Both the position numbers and the translations under genes were made by a program. A stretch of 64,000 nucleotides of DNA from Microtetraspora glauca. GTDB taxonomy: Bacteria > Actinomycetota > Actinomycetes > Streptosporangiales > Streptosporangiaceae. The DNA lies in assembly GCA_001570385.1 (NCBI GenBank), contig BBYL01000009.1, positions 186,001-250,000 of the forward strand, given 5' to 3'. Positions 56,620 through 64,000 of the stretch are shown piece after piece (the stretch's first letter is position 1; each line of letters opens with the position of its first letter). The notes beneath the pieces are model-generated. The model saw only the letters and a program-made list of their open reading frames with translations. It did no database searches and was not told the DNA's origin.

Positions 56620-58719
56620 TCAGCGCAGGAGCAGATCCGGTGTGATCGGCAGATCCCGTACGCGGATCCCGGTTGCGTTGTGCACCGCGTTGGCGATCGC
56701 CGCCGCGGCCCCGACGATGCCGATCTCGCCGATGCCCCTGGCCCCCAGCGGACCGGCGTGGACGTCCTCCTCATCCAGCCAGACGGCGTCGACGTCCATC
56801 ACGTCGGCGTTCGTGGCGATCAGGTACTCGGCGAAATCGTGGTTGATCACATGCCCGGTGCGGTGGTCCAGAACGCTGCGCTCGAGCAGCGCCATCGACA
56901 ACCCCATCGTCATCCCCCCGATGAACTGCGAACGCGCGGTACGGGGATTGATGACGCGGCCCACCGAGAACACCCCCAGCATCCGGGGCACCCGGATCTC
57001 GCCGGTGTCGGCGTCCACCCGGACCTCGGCGAACTGCGCGCCGAAGGAGTGCATCGAGTACCGCTCGGCATCCGGATTCTCCGGCATGTCGTCGCCCGCC
57101 TCCGCGCCCGGCGGCGGATCGTCCCCGTACACGCGGCGGAAGGAGCGGCACGCCGCGACGATCGTCGAACCCCAGCTCGTGGTCCCCGAGGACCCGCCCG
57201 CGACGGTGGCCGACGGCAGGCCGCTGTCCCCGATCTCCACGCTCACCGCGCCCAGAGGGCAGCCCAGCGCGTCCGCGGCGATCTGCGTCAGCACCGTCCA
57301 GGCGCCCGTGCCGATGTCGGCCGCGCCGATGCGCACCGTGTAGCGGCCGCGCCCGCCGTACGCGACGACGGCCCGCGAGCCGGGGAACCGGTAGTACGGA
57401 TAGGTCGAACTCGCCACCCCCATGCCCACCAGCTCGCGCCCCCGCCGGCGCGTGCCGGGCACCACCGGGCGGTCCTCCCAGCCGAAGCGGGCGGCCCCCT
57501 CGCGCAGGCACCGCACCAGGTGACGGCCCGACCACGGCCTGCCCGACTCGGGATCGCTCCGGGGATCGTTGCGCGCCCGCAGCTCGATCGGGTCCAGCCC
57601 GCAGGCCGCGGCGAGCTCGTCCATCGCCACCTCGAGCCCGAAGAACCCCGGCGCCTCACCGGGCGCGCGCATCCACGACGGCACGGGGACGTCGAGCGCG
57701 GCCACCCGGTGCGACGTGCGGCGGTTCGGCGCCGCGTACATCATCCGCGTCCCGACCGCTGTCTGCTCCGCGAACTCCTTGATCTTCGATGTGTGCTCCA
57801 CCGCCTCGTGCGCCACGGCCGTCATCCGTCCCGCCTCGTCGGCGCCCAGCCGTACGCGCTGGATCGTGGGCGTGCGGTGACCGGCCAGCGAGAACATCTG
57901 GTGGCGGGTCAGCGCCAGCTTGACCGGGCGCCCCGCCACGGCGCGGGCGGCCAGCACCGCGAGCACGTTGTGCGCGTGCGCCATCCCCTTGGACCCGAAC
58001 CCCCCGCCGACGTACGGGGACACCACGCGCACCTGCTCCGGCCGCAGGCCGAAGACCCGCGCCAGCGTCGACCGTACGGAGTGCACGCTCTGCGTCGAGT
58101 CGAACAGCGTCAGCCGCGGCGCCTCGGGGAAGCCGCCGCCCGGGTTCCAGATGGCCACGGTGCTGTGCGGCTCCATCGGGTTGTTGTGCTCCATCGGCGT
58201 GGTGTAGATCTCGTCGACCGTCACCGCCGCGGCCGCCATCGCCGCGTCGACGTCGCCCTCGTCGGTGTCGGTGGCGAATCCCCCGTTGACCTGCTCCGGC
58301 GCGTACAGGTCGGTGCGGTCGGCCCGCAGCTCCGTGTCGTGGGGTTCCTCGTCGTACTCCACCCGCACCAGGCCGGCGGCGTGGCGGGCGATCTCGGGCG
58401 TCTCGGCGAGCACCACCCCGATGAACTGCCCCCGGAACGCGACCTCGTCGGACTGCAGGACCGACAGCTCGGCGTCCTCGGTGTCGGCCAGGCGGGCGGC
58501 GTCGCGGTGGGTGACCACCGCGAGGACCCCCTTGACCCCGGCCGCCGCCACGTCGTCGATCGCGGCGACCCGTCCCCGCGCGATCGTGGCCTGCAGCGGG
58601 TGGGCGTACACCGGGTCGTCCACCGGCCGGTCATAGGCGTATGCCGCGATCCCGGTCACCTTGGCCCGGCCGTCGACGCGGGGTGACGGCGTGCCCACCA
58701 CTCGATCCTGGACGGTCAT
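56620..58719 (-). CDS. Molybdopterin-binding subunit of xanthine-dehydrogenase-family oxidoreductase (PaoC/YagR-like)
   Basis: 699 residues from ATG 58719 with GGAGG upstream. Begins [20 protein letters not shown]; cofactor-binding segments include [60 protein letters not shown] and SGGTTSWGS-like [11 protein letters not shown]. The catalytic Glu is in [20 protein letters not shown]. It binds the molybdenum cofactor and oxidises aldehydes or purine-like substrates. Its ATG overlaps the FAD-subunit stop as ATGA. Aldehyde oxidation is inferred from the YagTSR order. Confidence 0.92.
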   Translation of the reverse strand: MTVQDRVVGTPSPRVDGRAKVTGIAAYAYDRPVDDPVYAHPLQATIARGRVAAIDDVAAAGVKGVLAVVTHRDAARLADTEDAELSVLQSDEVAFRGQFIGVVLAETPEIARHAAGLVRVEYDEEPHDTELRADRTDLYAPEQVNGGFATDTDEGDVDAAMAAAAVTVDEIYTTPMEHNNPMEPHSTVAIWNPGGGFPEAPRLTLFDSTQSVHSVRSTLARVFGLRPEQVRVVSPYVGGGFGSKGMAHAHNVLAVLAARAVAGRPVKLALTRHQMFSLAGHRTPTIQRVRLGADEAGRMTAVAHEAVEHTSKIKEFAEQTAVGTRMMYAAPNRRTSHRVAALDVPVPSWMRAPGEAPGFFGLEVAMDELAAACGLDPIELRARNDPRSDPESGRPWSGRHLVRCLREGAARFGWEDRPVVPGTRRRGRELVGMGVASSTYPYYRFPGSRAVVAYGGRGRYTVRIGAADIGTGAWTVLTQIAADALGCPLGAVSVEIGDSGLPSATVAGGSSGTTSWGSTIVAACRSFRRVYGDDPPPGAEAGDDMPENPDAERYSMHSFGAQFAEVRVDADTGEIRVPRMLGVFSVGRVINPRTARSQFIGGMTMGLSMALLERSVLDHRTGHVINHDFAEYLIATNADVMDVDAVWLDEEDVHAGPLGARGIGEIGIVGAAAAIANAVHNATGIRVRDLPITPDLLLR

Positions 58720-59702
58720 CGCCCCTCCTCGGTGAGGTCGCGTAGCGTCGCGACGATGGTGTTGCGGGCCATCGGCACCTTGAACTCGTTGCCGGGCAGC
58801 GGCCGCGCGGCCGCAAGTTCGGCGTCGGCGGCCCGACGGAAGGCGTCCTCGGTCGCGGGCTTGCCGCGCAGCTCCTCCTCGGCCAGGACGGCACGCCACG
58901 GCTTGTGCGCGACGCCGCCCAGGGCCAGCCGTACGTCACGGACGGTGCCGCCGTCGAGATCGAGGGCGGCCGCGACGGAGACCAGCGCGAAGCTGTAGGA
59001 GGTGCGGTCGCGCACCTTGCGGTAGGCCGAGCGCCGCGCGAACGGCAGGTCGGGCAGTTCGACGGCGGTGACGAGCTCGCCGTGCTCCAGCACCGTGTCC
59101 CGCTGCGGCGTGTCGCCCGGCAGCCGGTAGAGGTCCGCCAGCGGCAACGCGCGCTCACCGCCGGGGCCCAGCACGATCACCACGGCGTCCAGCGCCACCA
59201 TCGCCACCGCCATGTCGGACGGGTGCACCGCGACGCACTGCTCGGACGCGCCGAGAATGGCGTGGTAGCGGGTGTACCCGCCGATCGCCGAGCAGCCGGA
59301 GCCCGGTTCGCGCTTGTTGCACGGCGTGGTGACGTCCTGGAAGTAGGGGCAGCGGGTGCGCTGCAGCAGGTTTCCCGCCGTGGTGGCGGCGTTGCGCAAC
59401 TGCCCGGAGGCGCCGGAGAGCAGGGCCCGCGCCAGCATCGGACAGCGCTCGCGCACCAGCGGATGCGCGGCCAGGTCGCTGTTGCGTACGGCGGCGCCGA
59501 CGCGGAGGCCGGTGGCCGTCTCCTCCACCCGGTCGAGCGGCAGCCGCGACACGTCGACCAGCATGTCCGGCTCGGCGACGCCGAGCTTCATGTGGTCCAC
59601 CAGGTTGGTGCCTCCGCCGAGGAAGACCGCGCCGGGACGCTCGGCCACGGCGGCGACGGCCTCGGCGGGGTCACCGGCCCGCAGGTACTCGAAGGGGATC
59701 AC
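58716..59702 (-). CDS. FAD-binding subunit of the same oxidoreductase (PaoB/YagS-like)
   Basis: 328 residues from GTG 59702. FAD site [20 protein letters not shown] and [20 protein letters not shown]. Four Cys, 118, 128, 137 and 156 (CPYF, PCNKR, GSGCSAI, EQCVAV), match the [4Fe-4S]-binding loop known in PaoB but absent from plain xanthine dehydrogenases. It passes electrons from the molybdenum site through 2Fe-2S clusters to FAD. Overlaps both partners by 4 bases. Confidence 0.92.
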   Translation of the reverse strand: MIPFEYLRAGDPAEAVAAVAERPGAVFLGGGTNLVDHMKLGVAEPDMLVDVSRLPLDRVEETATGLRVGAAVRNSDLAAHPLVRERCPMLARALLSGASGQLRNAATTAGNLLQRTRCPYFQDVTTPCNKREPGSGCSAIGGYTRYHAILGASEQCVAVHPSDMAVAMVALDAVVIVLGPGGERALPLADLYRLPGDTPQRDTVLEHGELVTAVELPDLPFARRSAYRKVRDRTSYSFALVSVAAALDLDGGTVRDVRLALGGVAHKPWRAVLAEEELRGKPATEDAFRRAADAELAAARPLPGNEFKVPMARNTIVATLRDLTEEGR

Positions 59703-60205
59703 GAGTCCGCCTCCTCGCGCAGGGCGGCGACGATGTTGACGTAGGCGCCGCATCGGCACAGGTTGCCGCTCAGCCGTTCCCTGATCTCCTCGTCGTCGAG
59801 CGTGACAGGCCCGGTCAGGTCGTCGGTGACGTGGCTGGGGTGCCCGGCCTTGACCTCCTCCAGCATGCCGACCGCCGAGCAGATCTGCCCGGGCGTGCAG
59901 AAGCCGCACTGGAAGCCGTCCTGCTCCAGGAACGCCCGCTGCACCGGGTGCGGCTCGCCTCCCTCGGCCAGCCCCTCGGCGGTGGTGACGTCGGCGCCGT
60001 CGTGCGCCACCGCGAACGTCAGGCAGCTGACCACCCGCCGTCCGTCGAGCAACACGGTGCACGCGCCGCACTGCCCGTGGTCACAGCCCTTCTTGGGCGA
60101 GGTGACCGACAGGTGGTCGCGCAGCGCGTCGAGCAGGGTGGTGCGGGTGTCGACCGTCAACGATCTGTCCCGGCCATCCACCCGCAACGTGATCCGAGCA
60201 TCCAT
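59699..60205 (-). CDS. 2Fe-2S subunit (PaoA/YagT-like), without Tat signal
   Basis: 168 residues. Plant-type cluster Cys41, 46, 49 and 61 ([20 protein letters not shown]), and second cluster Cys100, 103, 150 and 152 ([17 protein letters not shown]). ATG 60205 follows GGAGG; the GTG at 60217 overlaps that site. The E. coli enzyme has a Tat signal on this subunit; here the protein starts directly at the ferredoxin fold, so the complex is cytoplasmic. Its stop overlaps the FAD-subunit start as GTGA. First gene of the paoABC-like operon. Confidence 0.93.
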   Translation of the reverse strand: MDARITLRVDGRDRSLTVDTRTTLLDALRDHLSVTSPKKGCDHGQCGACTVLLDGRRVVSCLTFAVAHDGADVTTAEGLAEGGEPHPVQRAFLEQDGFQCGFCTPGQICSAVGMLEEVKAGHPSHVTDDLTGPVTLDDEEIRERLSGNLCRCGAYVNIVAALREEADS

Positions 60206-60407
60206 GGTCGCCTCCACGGGGCGGGCCTCGGAGCCGCCCTCAGAGGCGCCCTGTGCCCCTGAGGCGCGCGGCTAACACTCGGGCCGCAGATCGTGGCCAG
60301 GTTGTGCACGGCCTTGGTGGACGCCTTGATATTCCCGGGGTGATGACCGGCCGGGCGGTGCGATCGCGAGTGATCATCGGGCGATCACGGTGGGGCGGCG
60401 CGCGGTG

Positions 60408-61016
60408 TCAGTCGAGCCGGCGCAGACCGTCGAGGATGCCCTGGAGCGTCCGCGCGTCCGGCCCCTCGGAGCGGTCGGTGACCGCGGCGTGCCGCAGCCG
60501 CCGGGGGAGGGTCGCCCCCGGTTTCCGTGCGGGGGGCCCGGGGGAGCGGGCGGGCGGTATGGCCACCTCGCACCACACGATCTTGCCCCGGTCGGGGGCG
60601 GTGCGGTGCCCCCACGTCGTGGACAACGCCCCGACCAGGGCCAGCCCCCTGCCGCCCTCCCGCAGGTCGTCCAGGGGGTCGGCCCGGCCGGTGTCCGGCA
60701 TCTGGGCGCTGACGTCCCAGACCTCGATCACGACGCTTCCGGGGGACAGCAGCAGCCGCAGCGCGATCATCCGCAGGGCCACGGGGAACACCGACGAGGC
60801 CACCGGCAGGTCCGACACCGCTTCCGTGGCCCGGATGGCGTTGGTCACCAGCTCGGACGTGAGCAGCTCGACGGTGTCGGCGAGCTGCGGCAGCTCCCAC
60901 CTGGCGAGCTGGCCCCGGGCGAAGGCCCGCGCCTTGCGCGGAGTGGTGGCGGTCGAGCCGAACACCCGGTCGGCGGCGCTCCTGCCGCCGTGGGCGGGGA
61001 AGGGAGAGGTCAACAT
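60408..61016 (-). CDS. RsbW-like ATP-binding regulatory protein (HATPase_c_2)
   Basis: 202 residues. The GHKL ATPase N-box is VELLTSELVTNAIRATEAVS and the G-box is LREGGRGLALVGALSTTWGH. The D-box is IEVWDVSAQMPDTG. These small anti-sigma/serine kinases are abundant in actinomycetes; no partner sigma or antagonist is adjacent. The C-terminal 60 residues are basic and Pro-rich. ATG 61016 is used. Divergent from the DUF3224 gene. Confidence 0.88.
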   Translation of the reverse strand: MLTSPFPAHGGRSAADRVFGSTATTPRKARAFARGQLARWELPQLADTVELLTSELVTNAIRATEAVSDLPVASSVFPVALRMIALRLLLSPGSVVIEVWDVSAQMPDTGRADPLDDLREGGRGLALVGALSTTWGHRTAPDRGKIVWCEVAIPPARSPGPPARKPGATLPRRLRHAAVTDRSEGPDARTLQGILDGLRRLD

Positions 61017-61419
61017 TCGCGTAACGGTCCGCGAACCGCGTGGCGGGCGGGCGCCGTCCGTATCGGCTCGGCGGAGATCGGGGGGAGCAGTCGCGGAGAA
61101 CGCATGACACAGATCATGAGCCAGCGCCGGTACCCGGCGGTACCACCTTGACGAGATCGGAGGAAATTCCTCACTCCCGGGGAGAGGACGTCCCTCCGCG
61201 ACCGTGCCCGCCGATCGAACACGGCAGCGAGAGCACGCCCGGGACCCCTGCCTTGGACGCGCTTCGCGATCACGCCGGGCTCACCGCGGCCACTGCGGCC
61301 ACCGCGGAGCCGCCGTCCGCCGTGGCACGTCCGACCGGTACCTGACATCAGTTGACAGGTACGGCGGGCAGGATCGAGCCTGTCCGAACACGCCTACCTC
61401 TACGAGCGAGATGATCACA
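61017..61419. other. 403-base intergenic region between divergent genes
   Basis: No gene is convincing here. A perfect dyad GAGGAA-A-TTCCTC lies at 61160-61172, and a TTGACA hexamer at 61352-61357 may belong to the promoter of the DUF3224 gene. A plus-strand open frame from about 61151 to 61345 (ending in AEPPSAVARPTGT) has no ribosome-binding site and no recognisable features. Confidence 0.5.
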
Positions 61420-61812
61420 ATGACCACGCGGGCCACCGGCACCTTCGACATCACCGCCTGGGACGAGATGGCCACCGACCGGCGCGAGGGCGCGACGATC
61501 AGCCGGGTCCGCATCACCAAGACCTTCCAGGGCGACATCGAGGGGACCAGCGCCACCGAGATCCTCACCGTCGGGACCGACGCGGGTCCCGCGGCGTACA
61601 CCGGGATCGAGCACGTCGAGGGCACCCTGGGCGGCCGCAAGGGAACCTTCGTCCTGCAGCACAGCGCGGGCAGCGAGAACGGCGTCCAGTGGATGCGCTG
61701 GCTGATCGTCCCCACCTCCGGCACCGGCGAGCTCGCCGGCCTGCGCGGAGAGGGCAGGATCGAGGCGGAGAACGGCACCCACTCCTTCGTCCTGGACTAC
61801 GAACTCGGCTGA
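61420..61812 (+). CDS. DUF3224 domain protein
   Basis: 130 residues: TTRATGTFDITAWDEMATDR, ISRVRITKTFQGDIEGTSAT, YTGIEHVEGTLGGRKGTFVL, and TGELAGLRGEGRIEAENGTH. These match DUF3224 (allene-oxide-cyclase-like barrel) throughout. Function unknown; family members occur near stress genes. ATG 61420 is chosen for its family-like N-terminus; ATG 61411 is in frame. Confidence 0.9.
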   Translation: MTTRATGTFDITAWDEMATDRREGATISRVRITKTFQGDIEGTSATEILTVGTDAGPAAYTGIEHVEGTLGGRKGTFVLQHSAGSENGVQWMRWLIVPTSGTGELAGLRGEGRIEAENGTHSFVLDYELG

Positions 61813-61835
61813 GCCGGGGTCACGCCGTCCCGGCG

Positions 61836-63128
61836 TCAGCGGCGGGGAAGCAGCTTTCCCCCCTTGGCGAGGGGGTAGGTTCTGCCCGCCAGGGGCGCGT
61901 TGGCGGGCAGGCGGGCGTCGTAGCGCACATCGTGTCCGTTTCCCACGATGTTCTCGACGACCCCGTTCTTCAGCACGGCGCCGGTGAGCGCGGTGAGCGT
62001 GGAGTCGTCGGTCACGTTCCACCTGCTGGGCCGGTCGAGGGCGACCGCCGCCCTGGAGATCCGCCCGGTCAGCCGCGCTCCCTCGTGGAGCGCGACCGAC
62101 GCCTCGCTGGTCTCGTCGGTGACGATGTCTCCGGTGAGCCTGCCACCGTCCACGACGAGCGCCGCCTGCCCGTACCGCGTGGCGTTGACCAGCCGCCCGC
62201 TGTTCTCCACCCGGGCGCCCCCTTTCACCGTGATCAGCGCCGCCGTGCTGCTCACCTGGAACGCCTCGCCCCTCTCGGCGATCAGCCTGCCCCCGTGCAC
62301 GGTGAGGACGGCCCGTCCTGGACGACGGCCGGCGTACCGGTAGAGCCGGGCGCCGACCGCGCCCCGCACGAGGCAGTCCTTCAGGGAGATCGAGCTCGCC
62401 CCGTCGATCACCAGCCCTTCGGACCGCGCCGCGGTGATGCGTGCCCCGGTGCACGTGATCGTGCCCAGGGCGTACACGCCGGCGGAGTACCGCCCGGACG
62501 TGGACAACTCGCCGCCGACCACGACGATCTCGCCGTCTCCCCGGGACGCCGTCACCGTCGAGGCGTGATCCCCCGACGTCGTGACCTTCACCCTGGCGAG
62601 GGTCACCTTCCCCCTGTCCGCCGCTATCGCGCCGCGCGAGTACTCACCGCTCGCCTCGATCGTGCCCCCGGTCATCGACAGCGAGGACTTCTGCCCATAG
62701 GCGAACAGGGCGGTGGCGCCCACGCCGTCCGTCGTCACGGAGCCGCCCGAGATCACGGCGGTCCCGGCCGACTGGGCCAGGACCGCGGAGTTGATGCCGA
62801 AGAAGCCGCTCTCGCTGTTCGACGCGGCGTCGCCGGTCTTGTCGATCTGCGGGCTGGTCATGGTCAGCTTGCCCGAATTCGTGACGAGGATCGCCGACAG
62901 GTTGACGCCGTCAGCCGTGTACGTGCCGTTCGACCTGGTCACCTGCGTCCGGTCGACGACGAACTTCCCCTGGGCCGGGTACTGGCGCGGCGTCACCGAC
63001 GGATGCGGCGACCGAACGGAGGACGGGGGACTGACGGTGACCGGCGCCCGCCCGTTCCCGTACGTGGCCGCGCAGCCGGCGAGTACGAGCGACACCGCCA
63101 CCACGCGAGCCATGACCATCCGTCCCAC
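61836..63128 (-). CDS. Lipoprotein with beta-helix (pectate-lyase-like) repeats
   Basis: 430 residues from GTG 63128, six bases after GGAGGAGGG. Lipobox LVLAGC with lipidated Cys19. After a Pro/Ser linker, residues about 60-420 are short repeats of beta strands with frequent G-G-x and S-G-G-S turns (VISGGSVTTDGVGATALFAY, SMTGGTIEASGEYSRGAIAA, ITVKGGARVENSGRLV), the pattern of a right-handed beta-helix. No catalytic residues of polysaccharide lyases are apparent. Probably an exported, membrane-anchored adhesin-like or glycan-binding protein. Family not recognised. Confidence 0.75.
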   Translation of the reverse strand: MGRMVMARVVAVSLVLAGCAATYGNGRAPVTVSPPSSVRSPHPSVTPRQYPAQGKFVVDRTQVTRSNGTYTADGVNLSAILVTNSGKLTMTSPQIDKTGDAASNSESGFFGINSAVLAQSAGTAVISGGSVTTDGVGATALFAYGQKSSLSMTGGTIEASGEYSRGAIAADRGKVTLARVKVTTSGDHASTVTASRGDGEIVVVGGELSTSGRYSAGVYALGTITCTGARITAARSEGLVIDGASSISLKDCLVRGAVGARLYRYAGRRPGRAVLTVHGGRLIAERGEAFQVSSTAALITVKGGARVENSGRLVNATRYGQAALVVDGGRLTGDIVTDETSEASVALHEGARLTGRISRAAVALDRPSRWNVTDDSTLTALTGAVLKNGVVENIVGNGHDVRYDARLPANAPLAGRTYPLAKGGKLLPRR

Positions 63129-63241
63129 GGACCCTCCTCCCCCCAAAGGAGTTACTGTCCGTAATCGCGCGTGCCCATGCCCGCCCGCCGTACTCGCCGT
63201 CCGCGCGGCTCCGCCGGGGCGGTTCCCGCTCCGCGGGCGGG

Positions 63242-63976
63242 TCAGGCGCGCATCGTGGAGGCGGCGTGCGCGGCGACCGCTGCGGCGAAGGCCCGGATGA
63301 CCGGATGGGGCTGGGACTCACCTCGGGAGAGTTCGGGCTGGAACAGCGTGCACAGGAAGAACGGATGGTCCGCCAGTTCCGCGATGCGCACCTCGCCCGC
63401 GTCGTCGAACCCGGTCAGGCGCATGCCGTGCTCGCGCAGGACATCCAGATAGTACGGATTCACCCCATAGGAGCAGTGGTAGCGCTCCACCGTCCGGTTA
63501 GTCCCCAGCACCCTCTCGGCCAGCGACCCCGGCGCGACCCGCACCGCCCCTTCATGACCGACGAGCGAACAGACGAGCGGCGCGATCAGCGGGAGCTCCT
63601 CACCGGGAGTGTTCTCGTCGTGCGCGACTTCGGCCAGCCCGCAGACGTCGCGGGCGTACTCCAGCAGAGCGTGCTGGAAGCCCCCGCACGTGCCGAGGAA
63701 CGGGATCCCCCGCTCGCGCGCCGCGCGCACCGCGGCGACCGCGCCGGCCTCGCTGCGGTACGGACTGCCCGGCACGAGCCAGACGCCGTCGAACCCCTCC
63801 AGCGCGCGCTCGTCCTCCGCGTCACCGGTGGGGATCCAGTACGCGTCGAGATCGAGCTGCTCACGGTCGCGAAGAGCGTTCAGCAGGAAGGGGACGCGGG
63901 CATGCGCGCGCACGTGCGGGGAACGGTCGCCGACGACGGCGACCCGGGCGGTGAAGGCGGATGAGGTTGCGGACAT
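63242..63976 (-). CDS. CTP-synthase C-terminal-like glutamine amidotransferase-fold protein with altered triad
   Basis: 244 residues: RVAVVGDRSPHVRAHARVPF, GFDGVWLVPGSPYRSEAGAV, the nucleophile elbow FLGTCGGFQHALLEYARDV with Cys97, and an end CTLFQPELSRGESQPHPVI. The fold matches the class I amidotransferase domain of CTP synthase and the stand-alone CTP-synthase-related family. The usual H-P-E is Q213-P-E215, so the catalytic His is replaced by Gln and glutaminase activity may be lost. Start ATG 63976. No partner synthase is nearby. Confidence 0.85.
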   Translation of the reverse strand: MSATSSAFTARVAVVGDRSPHVRAHARVPFLLNALRDREQLDLDAYWIPTGDAEDERALEGFDGVWLVPGSPYRSEAGAVAAVRAARERGIPFLGTCGGFQHALLEYARDVCGLAEVAHDENTPGEELPLIAPLVCSLVGHEGAVRVAPGSLAERVLGTNRTVERYHCSYGVNPYYLDVLREHGMRLTGFDDAGEVRIAELADHPFFLCTLFQPELSRGESQPHPVIRAFAAAVAAHAASTMRA

Positions 63977-64000
63977 GGCGCCATCCTCGACCGATCCGGT

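Noticed and set aside
56512..58686. 724-codon plus-strand frame opposite the molybdopterin subunit
   Set aside because: It mirrors the paoC-like gene and is Arg/His/Gly-rich; the minus strand carries all cofactor-binding motifs.
61151..61345. Possible small peptide (RiPP-like) gene between RsbW-like and DUF3224 genes
   Set aside because: No ribosome-binding site, no maturation enzymes nearby and no leader/core pattern; left as intergenic.
1..64000. Search by eye for CRISPR arrays, tRNA and rRNA genes
   Set aside because: Only short tandem repeats (13, 17 and 21 bp) were found, without spacers; no cloverleaf-like or rRNA-like sequence was recognised.

Overview
The window is GC-rich DNA (roughly 70% by eye) with frequent GTG/TTG starts and 1-4 base stop/start overlaps. 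It carries families typical of mycothiol-producing actinomycetes: an Rv2466c-like DsbA protein, an Rv2578c-type radical SAM protein, a CmtR-type metal sensor, a CadI-type enzyme, many TetR/MarR/MerR/ArsR regulators and an L,D-transpeptidase. I infer a filamentous actinomycete, most likely near Streptosporangiaceae; the genus cannot be fixed from sequence alone. No rRNA, tRNA, CRISPR array or complete insertion sequence was seen. The content (many one-gene regulators beside efflux pumps, plus gene debris) looks like an accessory region of a large chromosome.

Layout. 0-4 kb: 3' end of an L,D-transpeptidase gene, then an islet (TetR remnant, alpha/beta hydrolase, HTH regulator, prenyltransferase-like protein) bounded by imperfect direct repeats made of transpeptidase and PPOX-gene pieces. 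4-7 kb: MarR-MFS-PPOX cluster and a maleylpyruvate-isomerase-like gene. 7.3-7.8 kb: integrase and transposase debris. 7.8-10.3 kb: three-gene ABC-2 exporter. 11.6-13.2 kb: arsenic/metal module (arsN1, a new 41-residue Cys-rich ORF, arsR, divergent cadI). 13-18 kb: radical SAM protein, MFS, Rv2466c-like protein and divergent MocR with a 17-bp repeat array. 18-27 kb: serine hydrolase-MerR operon, broken AraC gene, DJ-1/PfpI protein, SMR pump-TetR pair, an MFS/WYL deletion scar, TetR, and a PrmC-like methyltransferase with a structured leader.

27-33 kb: MarR/EamA divergent pair, NmrA-like protein, ArsR-VOC operon, and an ABM-truncated-haemoglobin fusion whose upstream region repeats the MarR/EamA operator. 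33-36 kb: DrrAB-type ABC exporter. 36-40 kb: ECF sigma factor with a membrane protein and ABC-2 transporter operon. 40-44 kb: convergent operon of secreted phosphoesterase, MFS and PD40-like protein, with a 27-bp palindrome upstream. 44-53 kb: hydrolases, NarL-type two-component system, saccharopine-dehydrogenase-like protein, GlxA-type AraC regulator, YciI-like protein, MFS/MerR pair. 53-56 kb: CmtR plus cation transporter, FrnE-like DsbA-TPR protein and TetR. 56-60 kb: PaoABC-type molybdenum oxidoreductase. 60-64 kb: RsbW-like kinase, DUF3224 protein, beta-helix lipoprotein and a CTP-synthase-like amidotransferase.

The main theme is stress and xenobiotic response: small regulator-plus-effector units, several with near-perfect operators visible in the DNA. 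Starts were chosen from ribosome-binding sites, overlaps and family lengths. All functions are inferred from recognised motifs; no database search was run.
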